The notes: a model not told the origin generated them from the letters alone. DNA of 37,918 nt from Caldisericia bacterium (GCA_026414995.1 JAOAHY010000013.1:1-37918); one strand, 5' to 3'. Shown: positions 17,299 to 27,370, numbered from the stretch's first letter. Made by a program: numbers and translations.

Positions 17299-18645
17299 TT
17301 ATCCTCTATTTGGAGGTCTTACTATAATTTCCTTAAGTTCTGGTTTTTTCTTTAATTCTTCTTTAAGTGCTTCTTCTCTTGCAGGATTTATATAATTTGG
17401 GTCTTCAAAAGAGTATTTGAATTTTGTATGAATATCATATCTCCCCTCAATTAAAGCAACTGTATCTTCAACAAAAACAAGTTCTTCATCTGTTGGAATC
17501 ACAAAAATTCTAACTTTTGAGCCTTCTCCTGTAATTTCAGTTTCAGCATTCCTTGTTTTTGATATCTCATTTTTTCTTTTATCATAAATAATTCCAAGAT
17601 TTTCTAAACCATCTAAAGTTTTACCACGAATTAATGGACTCATTTCGCCAACTCCTGCTGTAAAAACAATTGCATCAACTCTTCCTAAAACTGCATAATA
17701 TGAGCCAATATATTTTTTTAATCTATATGTTTCTATTTCAATTGCAAGCTGTGCCCTTTCATCTCCATCTGCTGCTGCTTTTTCAACATCTCTTCTATCT
17801 GTATATTTTCCAGTAATACCTAAAATTCCACTTTTCTTATTTAAAAGATTATCAAGTTGATCAACTGATAAATTCTCCTTTCTCATAATAAATAAATCAA
17901 TGCCTGCGTCATGATCTCCTGCTCTTGTTCCCATAACAAGTCCTTCAAGAGGGGTTAATCCCATTGAAGTATCAACTGAGATTCCATTTTTAACAGCATT
18001 AGCACTTGCTCCATTTCCTATATGAAGACAGATTAAATTTGTTTCAAAAGGATTTTTTCCTAATAAAACAGCTGCTCTTTTTGAAACATATAAAAATGAT
18101 GTTCCATGAAATCCATATCTTCTAACTCTATATTTTTCATACCATTCATAGGGGAGCGAATAAATATAAGCTTGTCTTGGCATAGTTTGATGCCATGCAG
18201 TATCCATAATGGCACAGTGTGGAATATCTGGCAAAACCTCCATTGCAGCTCTTACACCAAGTAAATTTGGAGGATTGTGAAGAGGAGCAAGATCTGATAA
18301 GGATTCAAATGTTTTTAAAAATTCATCATTTATAATTGTTGATTTTGCAAATTTTTCTCCACCATGTACCATTCTATGACCAACTCCTTTAATGTTTTTT
18401 AGATCTTTTATAACTCCTATCTCTGGGTCAAGAAGAGTGTCAATAATTAGTTTAATTGCAACTTTATGATCTGGACAATCGTGTTCAACTTTGAAACTTC
18501 CCTTTCCATTTGCATAGTGGTCAATAAAAGAACCTCCAATTCCAACTCTTTCAACTATCCCTCTTGCTAATATTTTTCTCTCATTCCATCTATAGAGTTG
18601 GTACTTGACAGATGAGCTTCCACAATTTAATGTGAGTATGTCCAT
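17299..18645 (-). CDS. ackA: Acetate kinase
   Basis: It interconverts acetyl phosphate + ADP and acetate + ATP, the usual substrate-level ATP step of fermenting anaerobes. Seen motifs: N-terminal L-N-C-G-S-S-S-V-K-Y, H-R-M-V-H-G-G-E (about 88-95), F-H-G-T-S (about 174-178), H-I-G-N-G-A-S-A-N-A (about 203-212) and M-G-T-R-A-G-D (about 234-240). At 448 residues it is about 45 longer than typical AckA, because of a lysine- and glutamate-rich C-terminal tail after the conserved I-P-T-D-E-E-L-V end. GGAGG precedes the ATG. No pta lies beside it; thyX follows instead. Confidence 0.96.
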   Translation of the reverse strand: MDILTLNCGSSSVKYQLYRWNERKILARGIVERVGIGGSFIDHYANGKGSFKVEHDCPDHKVAIKLIIDTLLDPEIGVIKDLKNIKGVGHRMVHGGEKFAKSTIINDEFLKTFESLSDLAPLHNPPNLLGVRAAMEVLPDIPHCAIMDTAWHQTMPRQAYIYSLPYEWYEKYRVRRYGFHGTSFLYVSKRAAVLLGKNPFETNLICLHIGNGASANAVKNGISVDTSMGLTPLEGLVMGTRAGDHDAGIDLFIMRKENLSVDQLDNLLNKKSGILGITGKYTDRRDVEKAAADGDERAQLAIEIETYRLKKYIGSYYAVLGRVDAIVFTAGVGEMSPLIRGKTLDGLENLGIIYDKRKNEISKTRNAETEITGEGSKVRIFVIPTDEELVFVEDTVALIEGRYDIHTKFKYSFEDPNYINPAREEALKEELKKKPELKEIIVRPPNRG

Positions 18646-18669
18646 ATGACAAACCTCCTCAAGAAATTT

Positions 18670-19086
18670 TTATATATCAAAAATAATATCAACTTTATAT
18701 AAATTATCAACTTTCTCTATTATCATATCTTCTAATGTGCACGCCTTAATCGCATATTTTATTTTATGTCTCTTTTCATCAAAAGTTTCTCCCCAAAATT
18801 TACCTTTTATTGAATCTTCATTTAATTCTATTATTTTAAATTCTTTTATTAAAAAAAATTTTGAATCAAAAAGATATATGAATTCATTTAAAAATTTATT
18901 AAGAAGCATTTCAATAAATTCTGATTTTATTTCAAAATTTATCTCATCTTTTATTTGAAGACCTTCTTCTTCTCTAATTAAAAAAAGAGCTCCTTCTCCT
19001 GCGTTTTCAAAAAGTTCAAGAAGAGTCTTTCCATAAACTCTTATTCCTATATCAGCAGTATGCGGAAAAATTTCAAATTTTTTCAT
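18670..19086 (-). CDS. Archease
   Basis: The [16 protein letters not shown]-terminus, the [11 protein letters not shown] segment and the C-terminal V-D-I-I-F-D-I are typical of the archease family (about 140 residues). From family knowledge, archease is a calcium-binding co-factor that activates the RNA ligase RtcB by aiding its guanylation. I chose ATG 19086, which matches the family N-terminus; TTG at 19101 would add five residues (MLLIE). The gene overlaps the end of gyrA. No rtcB gene is seen in the window, so the partner must lie elsewhere or be absent. Confidence 0.85.
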   Translation of the reverse strand: MKKFEIFPHTADIGIRVYGKTLLELFENAGEGALFLIREEEGLQIKDEINFEIKSEFIEMLLNKFLNEFIYLFDSKFFLIKEFKIIELNEDSIKGKFWGETFDEKRHKIKYAIKACTLEDMIIEKVDNLYKVDIIFDI

Positions 19087-21487
19087 CTCTATAAGCAGCA
19101 ATTCCTCTTACTTCATCAACTGTATCAGTATTTATCAATTTAACTCCAGATGCATTCCTTTTTTGAATAGGAACTTCTTTTGACTTTATTCTTATAACTT
19201 TACCAAATTTAGTTACTATGAATAACTCATCTTTTTCACTTACACTTCTTATTGCAACTACTCCATCATTTTTTAATCTTATACCCCTCATTCCTGTTAT
19301 TCCTCTATTTTTAAGTGGGATTTCTTTAAAATCTAATCTTTTTCCTTTTCCCTTTTGAGTTATTATAAAAATATATTTATTATCTTCTTCTATATCAAAA
19401 CTAGCAATTTCATCATTATTTTTCAATTTTAATCCCCTTACACCTTTTGCTCCTCTTCCTTGAGGTTTTAACTTCTTCAATGTAAACTTTGCTATATTTC
19501 CATTTTTTGATATAACCACTATATTTTCTTCACCATTAACAACTCTAACTCTTTTTACAAAATCTTCTTTATCTAAATTTATTATTTTAACTCCATTTCT
19601 TCTTAAATTCTTTAAAAATAGATTCTCTACCAACTTAACTTTACCTTTTATTGTAAAAAGAAGAAGATATTTTTTATTTAAATCACCTGTGTAAATGGAT
19701 GTAATTCTTTCATCAGGATGAAGTGGTAATAAAATATGAAGAGCTTCTCCTTTTGCTTTTTTCTCACCTTCAGGAATTTCATAAACAGGAAGAGAATATA
19801 CCTTTCCAAAATTAGTAAATAGATATAAATTTTTATGGGTTGAAGTGAAATAAATATCTGAAATTTCATCTTCTCTTCCTAATGTAATCCCTTTAACACC
19901 CTTTCCACCTCTGTTTTGTGTTATAAAATTATTTAAATTTGTCCTTTTTATGTATCCATCATTTGTTAGAAAAACAATAACCTTTTCATCTTGAATGATA
20001 TCTTTTATAGATAATTCTTCTATTTTTTCTTCTTTTATTTCAGTTTTTCTCTCATCTCCATACTTTTTCTTTATTTCAATCAACTCATCTTCAATTACTT
20101 TAAGAAGTGCGTTTCTATTAGTTAATATCTCATTTAATCTCTTTATATTATCTTCTTTTGTTTTTATATCTTTAATTAATTTTTCAACTTCAATTGACAT
20201 TAATCTTGATAATCTCATATCCAAAATTGCATTACTTTGCTCATCATCAATCTCTAAAAGTAAATTTAATTTTTTTCTAGCGTCTTCTCTATCTTTTGAA
20301 CCTTTAATTATTTCAATTACTTCTTCTAATCTATCGATTCCCTTTTTTATACCTGTTAATATTTTTAATTCTTTTTTCTCTTCTCTTAACTCAAAAATAG
20401 TTCTTTTTGTTATAACTTCCTCTCTAAATTCAAGAAAAGAAAGAAGCACTTCTTTTATAGAAAGTAGTTTTGGTCTACCATTAATTAAAGCAACAAAATT
20501 TACAGGAAAAGAGGTCTTTAGTTCTGTATATTCATATAGTTTTTTTTCAAAAATATTTGTATCAACATTTTTCTTTAACTCAATAACTATTCTTATTCCT
20601 TCTTTTGAAGATTCATCTCTTATATCATCAATTTCTTTTAATTTTCCATTTTTTACAAGTTCAACAATTCTTTTTATTAAATTTGCTTTGTTTACATTAT
20701 ATGGGATTTCATAAATTATGTAAGATAAAACTTTCCCAATTTTTTCAAATTTCCCCTTACCTTTAATTATTACAGAACCTCTTCCTGTTTCAAAGTAAGA
20801 TTTTATTCCATCGTAGTTTAATATGACACCTCTTGTAGGAAAATCTGGACCTTTTAAAACTTTTAAAATTTCATCAATAGACTTATTTCTATCTCTTAAA
20901 AGAAGAATAAGTGCATCAATTACTTCATTTAAATTATGTGGAGGGATATTTGTTGCCATTCCAACTGCAATTCCTGTTGCTCCATTTAAAAGAATATTTG
21001 GTATTTTTGCAGGAAGAACCTCTGGTTCAAGTAGAGTGCTATCAAAATTTGGTCTAAATGGAACAGTCTCTTTTTCGAGGTCACTTAAAAGTTCTAATGA
21101 TATTGGTGCAAGTCTTACCTCTGTATATCTCATTGCAGCAGGTGGATCTCCATCTAAACTTCCAAAATTTCCTTGGCCTTCAACAAGCGTGTATCTCATT
21201 GTAAAATCTTGAGCCATTCTAACAAGCGCTTCATAAACAGGGGCATCACCATGTGGATGGTATCTACCTAAAGTATCACCAACAATTCTTGCACTTTTTT
21301 TGAATGGTGAATTTGGAAGATTTCCCAATTCTTTCATGGAATAAAGTATTCTTCTTTGAACTGGTTTTAATCCATCTCTCACATCTGGAAGTGCTCTTGA
21401 AACTATTACACTTAATGCATAAGAAAGATAAGAATCTTTAAGTTCTTCCTCAATTGGAACTAAAACCTCTTTTTCCTTATATATCAA
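19073..21487 (-). CDS. gyrA: DNA gyrase subunit A
   Basis: This is the DNA-breaking and rejoining subunit of the A2B2 gyrase. Length is 804 residues. The breakage-reunion domain shows [14 protein letters not shown] (about 33-46) and the catalytic Tyr121 in M-R-Y-T-E-V-R-L. The C-terminal beta-pinwheel carries a GyrA-box-like Q-N-R-G-G-K-G (about 524-530), where the consensus is Q-R-R-G-G-K-G. Its presence favours gyrase over topoisomerase IV. The start is TTG at 21487, supported by GGAGGTG (plus-strand 21495-21501). It overlaps gyrB by 11 nt and archease at its other end, so the three are probably one transcript. Confidence 0.97.
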   Translation of the reverse strand: MIYKEKEVLVPIEEELKDSYLSYALSVIVSRALPDVRDGLKPVQRRILYSMKELGNLPNSPFKKSARIVGDTLGRYHPHGDAPVYEALVRMAQDFTMRYTLVEGQGNFGSLDGDPPAAMRYTEVRLAPISLELLSDLEKETVPFRPNFDSTLLEPEVLPAKIPNILLNGATGIAVGMATNIPPHNLNEVIDALILLLRDRNKSIDEILKVLKGPDFPTRGVILNYDGIKSYFETGRGSVIIKGKGKFEKIGKVLSYIIYEIPYNVNKANLIKRIVELVKNGKLKEIDDIRDESSKEGIRIVIELKKNVDTNIFEKKLYEYTELKTSFPVNFVALINGRPKLLSIKEVLLSFLEFREEVITKRTIFELREEKKELKILTGIKKGIDRLEEVIEIIKGSKDREDARKKLNLLLEIDDEQSNAILDMRLSRLMSIEVEKLIKDIKTKEDNIKRLNEILTNRNALLKVIEDELIEIKKKYGDERKTEIKEEKIEELSIKDIIQDEKVIVFLTNDGYIKRTNLNNFITQNRGGKGVKGITLGREDEISDIYFTSTHKNLYLFTNFGKVYSLPVYEIPEGEKKAKGEALHILLPLHPDERITSIYTGDLNKKYLLLFTIKGKVKLVENLFLKNLRRNGVKIINLDKEDFVKRVRVVNGEENIVVISKNGNIAKFTLKKLKPQGRGAKGVRGLKLKNNDEIASFDIEEDNKYIFIITQKGKGKRLDFKEIPLKNRGITGMRGIRLKNDGVVAIRSVSEKDELFIVTKFGKVIRIKSKEVPIQKRNASGVKLINTDTVDEVRGIAAYRDEKI

Positions 21488-23378
21488 GTTCTTTCACCTC
21501 CAGAGCGTGCTCTTCAATAAAGTTTTTTCTTACGAAAACATCTTCTCCCATTAATGTATCAATTATTTCTTTTGCTCTTTCAGCATCTTGAACTTGAACT
21601 CTTTTAAGAATTCTTGTTTCAGGATTCATTGTAGTTTCATACAACTCTTCTGGATTCATTTCTCCAAGTCCTTTGTATCTATTTATAGAATATTTAATTC
21701 CTTGTTTTTCTAGTTCACTTATTATTTTATCTTTCTCTTCTTCAGAATAGGCATATTTTTTATTTTTTCCAAAATTAATTTTGTATAAAGGAGGCATTGC
21801 AACAAAAAGATAACCTTCTTCAATTATTTCTTTAAGATAGGTCCAGAAAAATGCGAGAAGTAAAGTTTTAATATGAGAACCATCAACATCTGCATCAGTC
21901 ATTATAATTATTTTTTTATATCTTAATTTATTAATATCAAAATTTTCAAAAATTCCTGTGCCTAAAGAAGCAATAATCGATTTTATTTCATTGTTATCTA
22001 AAATTTTATGAACTGAAGATTTAATTGCATTAAGAATTTTTCCCCTTAAAGGTAAAATTGCTTGAGTTATTCTATTTCTTCCTTGTTTTGCGCTTCCACC
22101 AGCAGATTCACCTTCGACAATAAAAAGTTCAGCTTTTTCAGGATCTTTTTCTGAACAATCTGCAAGTTTTCCAGGAAGAGTTTCATCAAAAAAGACTTTT
22201 TTTCTTACAAGTTCTCTTGCTTTTCTTGCTGCCTCTCTTGCCTTTTTACTTAATTCAACTCTTTTTAAAATAGATTTAAGCGTATTTGGGTTTTTTTCTA
22301 AAAAACTTATTAAATTGTGGTATAAAAAATCTTCAAACTCTTTTTTTACCCAAGAATTTCCTAATTTAGTCTTTGTTTGACCTTCAAATTGTGGATCAAA
22401 AATTTTTATATTTATTATTGCAAATAATCCTTCTGCTGCATCTTCCCATGTAAAAGAATCATCATTTTTCAAGAAATCAAATTTTTTACCTTCTTCATTT
22501 AAAAATTTTGTTAAACCACTTTTAAAACCTGCAAGATGAGTGCCACCTTCTGATGTATATATTGAATTAACATAAGATAAAATATTGGTTTTTGTTGTGT
22601 TTGTATATGTAAAAATTACTTCAAAAAAATAATTTTCTTTTTCTTCATAAAAATATATTGGAGAAACAGTGCATTCTTTGTCTTTTATTAAATCATCAAA
22701 ATAAGATTTAATACCTCCTTCAAACAAAAATTCCTCTTCTTTTTGTGTTCTCTCATCAATTAATTTTATTTTTACCCCTTTATTTAGAAATGCTAATGTA
22801 ACAACTCTTTCTCTTATTATATTATAATCAAATTCTGTTGTTTCAAAAATATCTGGGTCTGGTTTAAATTTTATATAAGTTCCTGTTTTAATATCATTTA
22901 TCTCTTCTTCTTTTAAATCTGTTATACTAACACCTCTAGAGTAAAATTGAAAATATTTTTTTCCATCTCTATAAACTTCAACATAAAGTTTAATAGATAA
23001 TGCATTAACAACTGAAATGCCTACACCATGAAGTCCACCTGAAACTTTATATGCTTTACCTTCAAATTTACCTCCTGCATGAAGTTTTGTAAGTGCAAGT
23101 TCTATTCCAGATAATCCATATTGAGGATGAATATCTGGTGGAATTCCTCTTCCATCATCAAGAACGGATACAGAGTTATCTTTATGTATAGTAACAATAA
23201 TATTTTTACAAAAACCTGCCATCGCTTCATCTATTGAATTGTCAACTACTTCAAAAACAAGATGATGAAGACCAGAAGAATCTGTTGAACCTATATACAT
23301 ACTTGGTCTTTTTCTTACACCCTCTAAGCCTTCAAGAACTTTTATAAAAGTTGCATCATAATTATTTCTTTCTTCCAT
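21477..23378 (-). CDS. gyrB: DNA gyrase subunit B
   Basis: This ATPase subunit of gyrase has 633 residues. The GHKL ATPase part contains [10 protein letters not shown] (about 43-52), D-D-G-R-G-I-P (about 76-82) and G-G-L-H-G-V-G (about 116-122). The TOPRIM domain has [10 protein letters not shown] (about 421-430) and D-A-D-V-D-G-S-H (about 495-502), with the conserved C-terminal [12 protein letters not shown]. It lacks the about 165-residue insertion seen in enterobacterial GyrB, as in most other bacteria. The gene overlaps the DUF721 gene upstream by 17 nt and gyrA downstream by 11 nt. Confidence 0.97.
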   Translation of the reverse strand: MEERNNYDATFIKVLEGLEGVRKRPSMYIGSTDSSGLHHLVFEVVDNSIDEAMAGFCKNIIVTIHKDNSVSVLDDGRGIPPDIHPQYGLSGIELALTKLHAGGKFEGKAYKVSGGLHGVGISVVNALSIKLYVEVYRDGKKYFQFYSRGVSITDLKEEEINDIKTGTYIKFKPDPDIFETTEFDYNIIRERVVTLAFLNKGVKIKLIDERTQKEEEFLFEGGIKSYFDDLIKDKECTVSPIYFYEEKENYFFEVIFTYTNTTKTNILSYVNSIYTSEGGTHLAGFKSGLTKFLNEEGKKFDFLKNDDSFTWEDAAEGLFAIINIKIFDPQFEGQTKTKLGNSWVKKEFEDFLYHNLISFLEKNPNTLKSILKRVELSKKAREAARKARELVRKKVFFDETLPGKLADCSEKDPEKAELFIVEGESAGGSAKQGRNRITQAILPLRGKILNAIKSSVHKILDNNEIKSIIASLGTGIFENFDINKLRYKKIIIMTDADVDGSHIKTLLLAFFWTYLKEIIEEGYLFVAMPPLYKINFGKNKKYAYSEEEKDKIISELEKQGIKYSINRYKGLGEMNPEELYETTMNPETRILKRVQVQDAERAKEIIDTLMGEDVFVRKNFIEEHALEVKELDI

Positions 23379-23670
23379 ATCCCTTCCTTTTTAAAAGAAC
23401 TTTTACATCTTTTATGACTTCGAAGCCATATATCTCATTTATTTTATTTTTTATTTGAGGAAATAAATTTAAAAAATTTTCACTCCATGTTGGATGGTCT
23501 GAAAAGACAATGAGTGTGCCTTTTTTTACATCTTTTGGAATAATATGGTTTGAAATTAAATTACCTACATATTTCTTCCAGTTTAGAATGATGTCTTTTT
23601 CATATATTTTTTTCTTTAAATCTCTCTCTTCTATAAATCTATCTAAAATTTGAGAGAGTCTTTCTAGCAT
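23362..23670 (-). CDS. DUF721 (DciA-like) protein
   Basis: This 102-residue protein has the DUF721 fold pattern: an N-terminal helix, I-L-N-W-K-K-Y-V-G-x-L-I-S-N-H (about 28-42), then K-G-T-L-I-V-F-S-D-H-P-T-W-S-E-N-F (about 49-65) and a final basic segment K-R-K-G-Y-G-R-K-K. From family knowledge, DciA proteins carry this domain and load the DnaB helicase in bacteria that lack DnaC/DnaI. Its place between recF and gyrB in the dnaA cluster is a known arrangement. I infer a helicase-loading or replication-related role. It overlaps gyrB by 17 nt and starts 3 nt after recF. Confidence 0.8.
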   Translation of the reverse strand: MLERLSQILDRFIEERDLKKKIYEKDIILNWKKYVGNLISNHIIPKDVKKGTLIVFSDHPTWSENFLNLFPQIKNKINEIYGFEVIKDVKVLLKRKGYGRKK

Positions 23671-23673
23671 TAT

Positions 23674-24729
23674 CTATTCTCCTTTTAATTCCAAAAAAAA
23701 AGTGGAACCCTTTGTTTTAAGTTCCACTGGAACAATCTCCTCTGAAAAGGAGGTTATAATTACCTGATTAAAATTATACAATATTTCTAATAAATTTTCA
23801 ATTTTTCTCTTATCAATTGTTTCGAAAAGATCATCTATTAATATTATTGGCTTTTTATTCAAAATTTCATTGATTAACTTATAAAGTGATAAAATTAAGT
23901 ATAAAGATATTTCTTCTATTTCTCCAAGTGAAAAGATATTTTTTATTTCAACTCCTTTATATAAAAAAAGAATATCATCAAGATGTGGACCAATTAATCC
24001 ATAACCTCTCTCTATCTCTTCATTTTTTGTTTTATTTAATTCTTGAAGAGTAATTACTTTTGGATCATAAATTATATCTATTTTATTTAAATATATATTT
24101 AACAGCGCTCCTTTTAATTTATTTATAAAACTATCTCTTTTTTCCTGTATTTTAATTCCTCTATCATAAAGTTTTTCATTTAATGATTCAAGCAGTATCT
24201 CAAAATAAAAATTTCCTCTTTCCTCCTTTAATTTTTTTAAAATTGAATTTTTTGATTGTAAAATATCATTATATTCTAAAATTAAATTTTTATATTCTTT
24301 ATCTATCATAGAGAGGAAATTATCCATAAAACCTCTTCTAAGCTCTGGTTCCTTCAATATAATATCTTTTGTTCTAAAGTTAAAAAAAATTACTGGAATA
24401 ATTCCAACAAGTTCCTTTTGAGACTGAATTGGTTTACCATTTATTGAAATTAATTTTTTTTTATCTTTATAAATTATTTCAATTTTTATTTTAGAATCAT
24501 TATCAAAAAAGGTTCCTCCTAAAAAGAAACTTGATTCAGGAAATTTTGGAAGTTCACTCTCTTTTAAATTATTAAATGTATTGCCTGAAGAAAGATAATA
24601 AATAGCATTGAGTAAATTTGTTTTTCCACTTCCATTTTTTCCAATTATTAAATTTATTTTTTCTTTAAATTCAAGAAAAAAATCTTCAAAATTTCTAAAA
24701 GTTAAAATTTTTATTTCTTTAATTATCAT
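23674..24729 (-). CDS. recF: DNA replication/repair protein RecF
   Basis: This SMC-like ATPase aids RecA loading at gaps in the RecFOR pathway. It has 351 residues. Walker A is I-G-K-N-G-S-G-K-T-N (about 29-38) right after the N-terminal F-R-N-F strand. Near the C-terminus, I-I-L-I-D-D-L-F-E-T-I-D (about 301-312) is the Walker B/D-loop. The S-L-G-E-x-E segment (about 268-273) is the degenerate signature motif. The start ATG overlaps the dnaN stop (ATGA), so translation is coupled. recR of the same pathway lies upstream of dnaA. Confidence 0.93.
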   Translation of the reverse strand: MIIKEIKILTFRNFEDFFLEFKEKINLIIGKNGSGKTNLLNAIYYLSSGNTFNNLKESELPKFPESSFFLGGTFFDNDSKIKIEIIYKDKKKLISINGKPIQSQKELVGIIPVIFFNFRTKDIILKEPELRRGFMDNFLSMIDKEYKNLILEYNDILQSKNSILKKLKEERGNFYFEILLESLNEKLYDRGIKIQEKRDSFINKLKGALLNIYLNKIDIIYDPKVITLQELNKTKNEEIERGYGLIGPHLDDILFLYKGVEIKNIFSLGEIEEISLYLILSLYKLINEILNKKPIILIDDLFETIDKRKIENLLEILYNFNQVIITSFSEEIVPVELKTKGSTFFLELKGE

Positions 24730-25820
24730 TCAGATCTATATGGCATAATAATGTAAAGATGTTTATTGCTATCTTTAAATGTTACTGGCGATTCACCATC
24801 AAAATATATTATTTTAACATTCTCTTCATCCATTGTTTTAATTCCTTCTAAAACCTTCTTATTATCAAGATAGATTTTTTCACTACCTCCTTTACCTTCA
24901 ATTATTTCAATTTCTTCGACTCCCTCTCCTATATCAATTGAACTTCCTTTTAATATTAGTTGTTTATCTTTTATATCAAATTGAACTTTTCCACTACCTT
25001 CTCTTGTAATTAAAAGAAGTCTTTGAAGTGAATCAATTAAATTTTTTCTATTAACAATTATATATTTATCTTCATTTCTAGGAAGAACCATTTCATAATT
25101 TGGAAAATTTCCTTGACCTAATCTTGAAACAAAATAAATAGATCCACCTGTATAAGAAAAACTTTTCATAGAAAATGAAAGTTTAACATATTCTTTCTCT
25201 TCTAATTCTAATATTCTTTCTAGAACAGAAACACTTCCTTTGGGGATTAAAAAAGAAAAGTTTGCTTCGTCTTTTTTAAAATTTTCACTAACAAAAAAAG
25301 ACAATCTATTTCCATCTGTTGAGATCATTTTTATATTTTCATCTTTAAATTCAACAAGACATGAAGAAAATTCTAATCGAGTTTTTTGTGGGTCTCCTAT
25401 AGAAAATGATACTTTTTGGAGACCTTTATATAAAAATTCTTTATTAATAACAAATTCTTTTTCAATTTCATCAATAGTTATAAAAGGGTACTCTTCTTCA
25501 ATGATTCTTATTTTATATTCTTTTCCATCTGAATTTATATTTATAAAACCTTCATTTTTATTTATTTCAATATCTTCTTTATTGAAAGATCTTATTAAAT
25601 TTTGAAATGTTTTAGATGATACAAGAAATCTATCAATAGTTCCTTCATAATCGAAATAATATTTTATACCAACTTCGAGATCTGTTCCAACAATTAAACC
25701 TTTATTATTTTCGCTATCAATCAAAACATTAGAAAGAATAGGCATTGTTGGAGTTGATTTAATTATTCTATTTAATATTGTAAAACCTTTTAATAATTCC
25801 TCTCTTTTAACTTTAAACAT
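24726..25820 (-). CDS. dnaN: DNA polymerase III sliding clamp (beta subunit)
   Basis: This is the ring-shaped processivity clamp. Its 364 residues are typical and cover three clamp domains. It starts M-F-K-V-K-R-E-E-L-L-K-G-F and contains P-I-L-S-N-V-L-I near 43-50, the T-D-G-N-R-L-S-F segment (about 173-180) and a C-terminal H-L-Y-I-I-M-P-Y-R that matches the family's end. GGAGG precedes the ATG at 25820. It lies between dnaA and recF with a 116-bp gap upstream that holds one DnaA-box-like site. Confidence 0.97.
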   Translation of the reverse strand: MFKVKREELLKGFTILNRIIKSTPTMPILSNVLIDSENNKGLIVGTDLEVGIKYYFDYEGTIDRFLVSSKTFQNLIRSFNKEDIEINKNEGFININSDGKEYKIRIIEEEYPFITIDEIEKEFVINKEFLYKGLQKVSFSIGDPQKTRLEFSSCLVEFKDENIKMISTDGNRLSFFVSENFKKDEANFSFLIPKGSVSVLERILELEEKEYVKLSFSMKSFSYTGGSIYFVSRLGQGNFPNYEMVLPRNEDKYIIVNRKNLIDSLQRLLLITREGSGKVQFDIKDKQLILKGSSIDIGEGVEEIEIIEGKGGSEKIYLDNKKVLEGIKTMDEENVKIIYFDGESPVTFKDSNKHLYIIMPYRSE

Positions 25821-25874
25821 AAGTTAATCCTCCTTCTAATTTTTAATATTCTATTTAGTAAATATAATATACTC

Positions 25875-25883
25875 TGTGGAAAA
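25875..25883 (-). promoter_or_regulatory. DnaA-box-like 9-mer between dnaA and dnaN
   Basis: The plus strand reads TGTGGAAAA, so the minus strand reads TTTTCCACA. This is identical to the four boxes upstream of dnaA and one mismatch from TTATCCACA. It lies in the 116-bp gap between dnaA and dnaN. Confidence 0.6.
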
Positions 25884-25936
25884 GTTTAATACCTATAGAA
25901 ATAATTTTTAATAAAGAAAAAAATATCAACAAATTT

Positions 25937-27244
25937 TCAATCACCTATCAACAACCTTTTTAAATCTTCAATACAAGCTCTTAAATTTTCATCTTTCTTT
26001 AATTCTTTTTTTATTTTTTCAATTGAGTGTAAAACAGTAGAATGGTCTCTTCCACCAAAAATTTCTCCAATTTGTGGAAGTGAATAATTTGTTAATTCTC
26101 TTATAAGATACATTGCTATTTGTCTAGGAACAACATAATCTTGTGATCTTCTTTCTCCTTCAAGATCTTTTATAGATAGAGAAAAATAATCTGCAACAGT
26201 TGCTTTTATTTTATCAGGACTCAAATCAACCTTTTTTACTTTATCGTAAATACCAGAAAGAACTTTTTTTGCATAATCAATAGTTATTTCCTGATTACTT
26301 AATGATGCATGAGCAAGGATTCTAATTAATGCACCTTCTAATTCTCTTATATTGCTTGAAATACTTTCTGCTATAAAATTAAAAACATCATCTGGAACAA
26401 ATATTTTTTCTTTTTCTGCCTTTTTCTTCAAAATAGCAACACGAGTTTCAAAATCTGGTGGAGCAATGTCCACCATAAGACCCCATTCAAATCTACTTCT
26501 TAATCTATCTTCAAGTGTTGGTATCTCTTTTGGTACTCTATCACTTGTTATTACAATCTGTTTATAATTATTATGTAAAGTATTGAATGTGTGAAAAAAT
26601 TCTTCCTGAGTTCTTTCTTTTCCTGCTAAAAATTGAATATCATCTATTAAAAGACAATCTATATTTCTATATTTTTCATGAAATTCATTCATTTTATTTT
26701 TTTGAATTGAATTTATAACCTCATTTGTAAAAACTTCACTTGTTACATATGTTACTTTAAGAGCCGGTTTTGTTTTTATTATATAATGACCGATTGCTTG
26801 AATAAGATGAGTTTTTCCTAGTCCAACTCCTCCATAGATAAAAAGCGGATTATAAGATCTTCCAGGATTTTTTGCAACAGCCATACTTGCAGCATGAGCA
26901 AGTTTATTGCTTTCACCTACAACAAAATTTTCGAATGTATAATTTTCATTTAAACCGAAAGAATTTTTTTGTTCTATTTTTAGTTCTTCCTTTTCATCAT
27001 CATCTTTTTTTAAAACAACAAATTCTATATCAATATCTTTTCCAGCAACAGCTCTTAAAACTTCCTTTATTAATGATAAATAGTTACTTCTAAGCCAATC
27101 TTTTGCAAACTCAGATATAACTCCAATTTTTAATTTTTCATCTCCTTCTTCAACCACTTCTGTTGTTTTAAACCAAGTTTCAAATGATGGTTTAGAAAGA
27201 TAATCTTTAATTATTGCAAGAGCTTTTTCCCATATTCCTTTCAT
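25937..27244 (-). CDS. dnaA: Chromosomal replication initiator protein DnaA
   Basis: DnaA binds oriC boxes and opens the origin. The protein has 435 residues. Domain I (M-K-G-I-W-E-K-A-L...F-E-T-W-F) is followed by a short linker. The AAA+ domain starts near 100 (Y-T-F-E-N-F-V-V-G) and has Walker A G-G-V-G-L-G-K-T-H (about 138-146) and Walker B L-L-I-D-D-I-Q-F-L (about 199-207). Domain IV carries the signature G-G-R-D-H-S-T-V-L-H (about 395-404), which reads the DnaA box. The start codon lies 3 nt from two tandem DnaA-box-like sites, and no strong Shine-Dalgarno is present. Autoregulation by DnaA is likely. Confidence 0.98.
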   Translation of the reverse strand: MKGIWEKALAIIKDYLSKPSFETWFKTTEVVEEGDEKLKIGVISEFAKDWLRSNYLSLIKEVLRAVAGKDIDIEFVVLKKDDDEKEELKIEQKNSFGLNENYTFENFVVGESNKLAHAASMAVAKNPGRSYNPLFIYGGVGLGKTHLIQAIGHYIIKTKPALKVTYVTSEVFTNEVINSIQKNKMNEFHEKYRNIDCLLIDDIQFLAGKERTQEEFFHTFNTLHNNYKQIVITSDRVPKEIPTLEDRLRSRFEWGLMVDIAPPDFETRVAILKKKAEKEKIFVPDDVFNFIAESISSNIRELEGALIRILAHASLSNQEITIDYAKKVLSGIYDKVKKVDLSPDKIKATVADYFSLSIKDLEGERRSQDYVVPRQIAMYLIRELTNYSLPQIGEIFGGRDHSTVLHSIEKIKKELKKDENLRACIEDLKRLLIGD

Positions 27245-27265
27245 ATCTTTTCCACATTTTCCACA

Positions 27266-27327
27266 GTTGCTTGTGGAAAACTCTTTTCAAAATTTCAAAA
27301 AAATTTTACATGTTTTCCACAAGCAAC
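27266..27327. repeat. 16-bp perfect inverted repeat containing DnaA-box cores
   Basis: The arms are 27266-27281 and 27312-27327, with a 30-bp spacer. Each arm contains one TTTTCCACA 9-mer plus flanking GCAAC. There is no T-run, so it is not a terminator. I read it as an oriC element with opposed DnaA sites. Confidence 0.75.
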
Positions 27328-27341
27328 AAAATTGCTTTATT

Positions 27342-27370
27342 AGTATATAAAATTTTAATTTTATTTTCAA
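27342..27370 (-). promoter_or_regulatory. dnaA promoter
   Basis: On the minus strand TTGAAA (plus-strand 27365-27370) and TATACT (plus-strand 27342-27347) are separated by exactly 17 bp. A transcript from here would have a leader of roughly 90 nt that crosses all four DnaA-box-like sites before the dnaA ATG, consistent with autoregulation. Confidence 0.65.

Noticed and set aside
19995-20714. Long open frame opposite gyrA (239 codons)
   Set aside because: It is antisense to the well-conserved gyrA and rich in Ser/Phe/Ile, as expected from reverse reading of A+T-rich coding DNA.
27266-27327. 16-bp inverted repeat as a terminator for recR
   Set aside because: The loop is 30 bp, there is no T-run, and each arm contains a DnaA-box-like site.
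27331-27345. DnaA-trio motif next to the boxes
   Set aside because: A TTAGTA stretch exists, but in such A+T-rich DNA it is too short to distinguish from chance.
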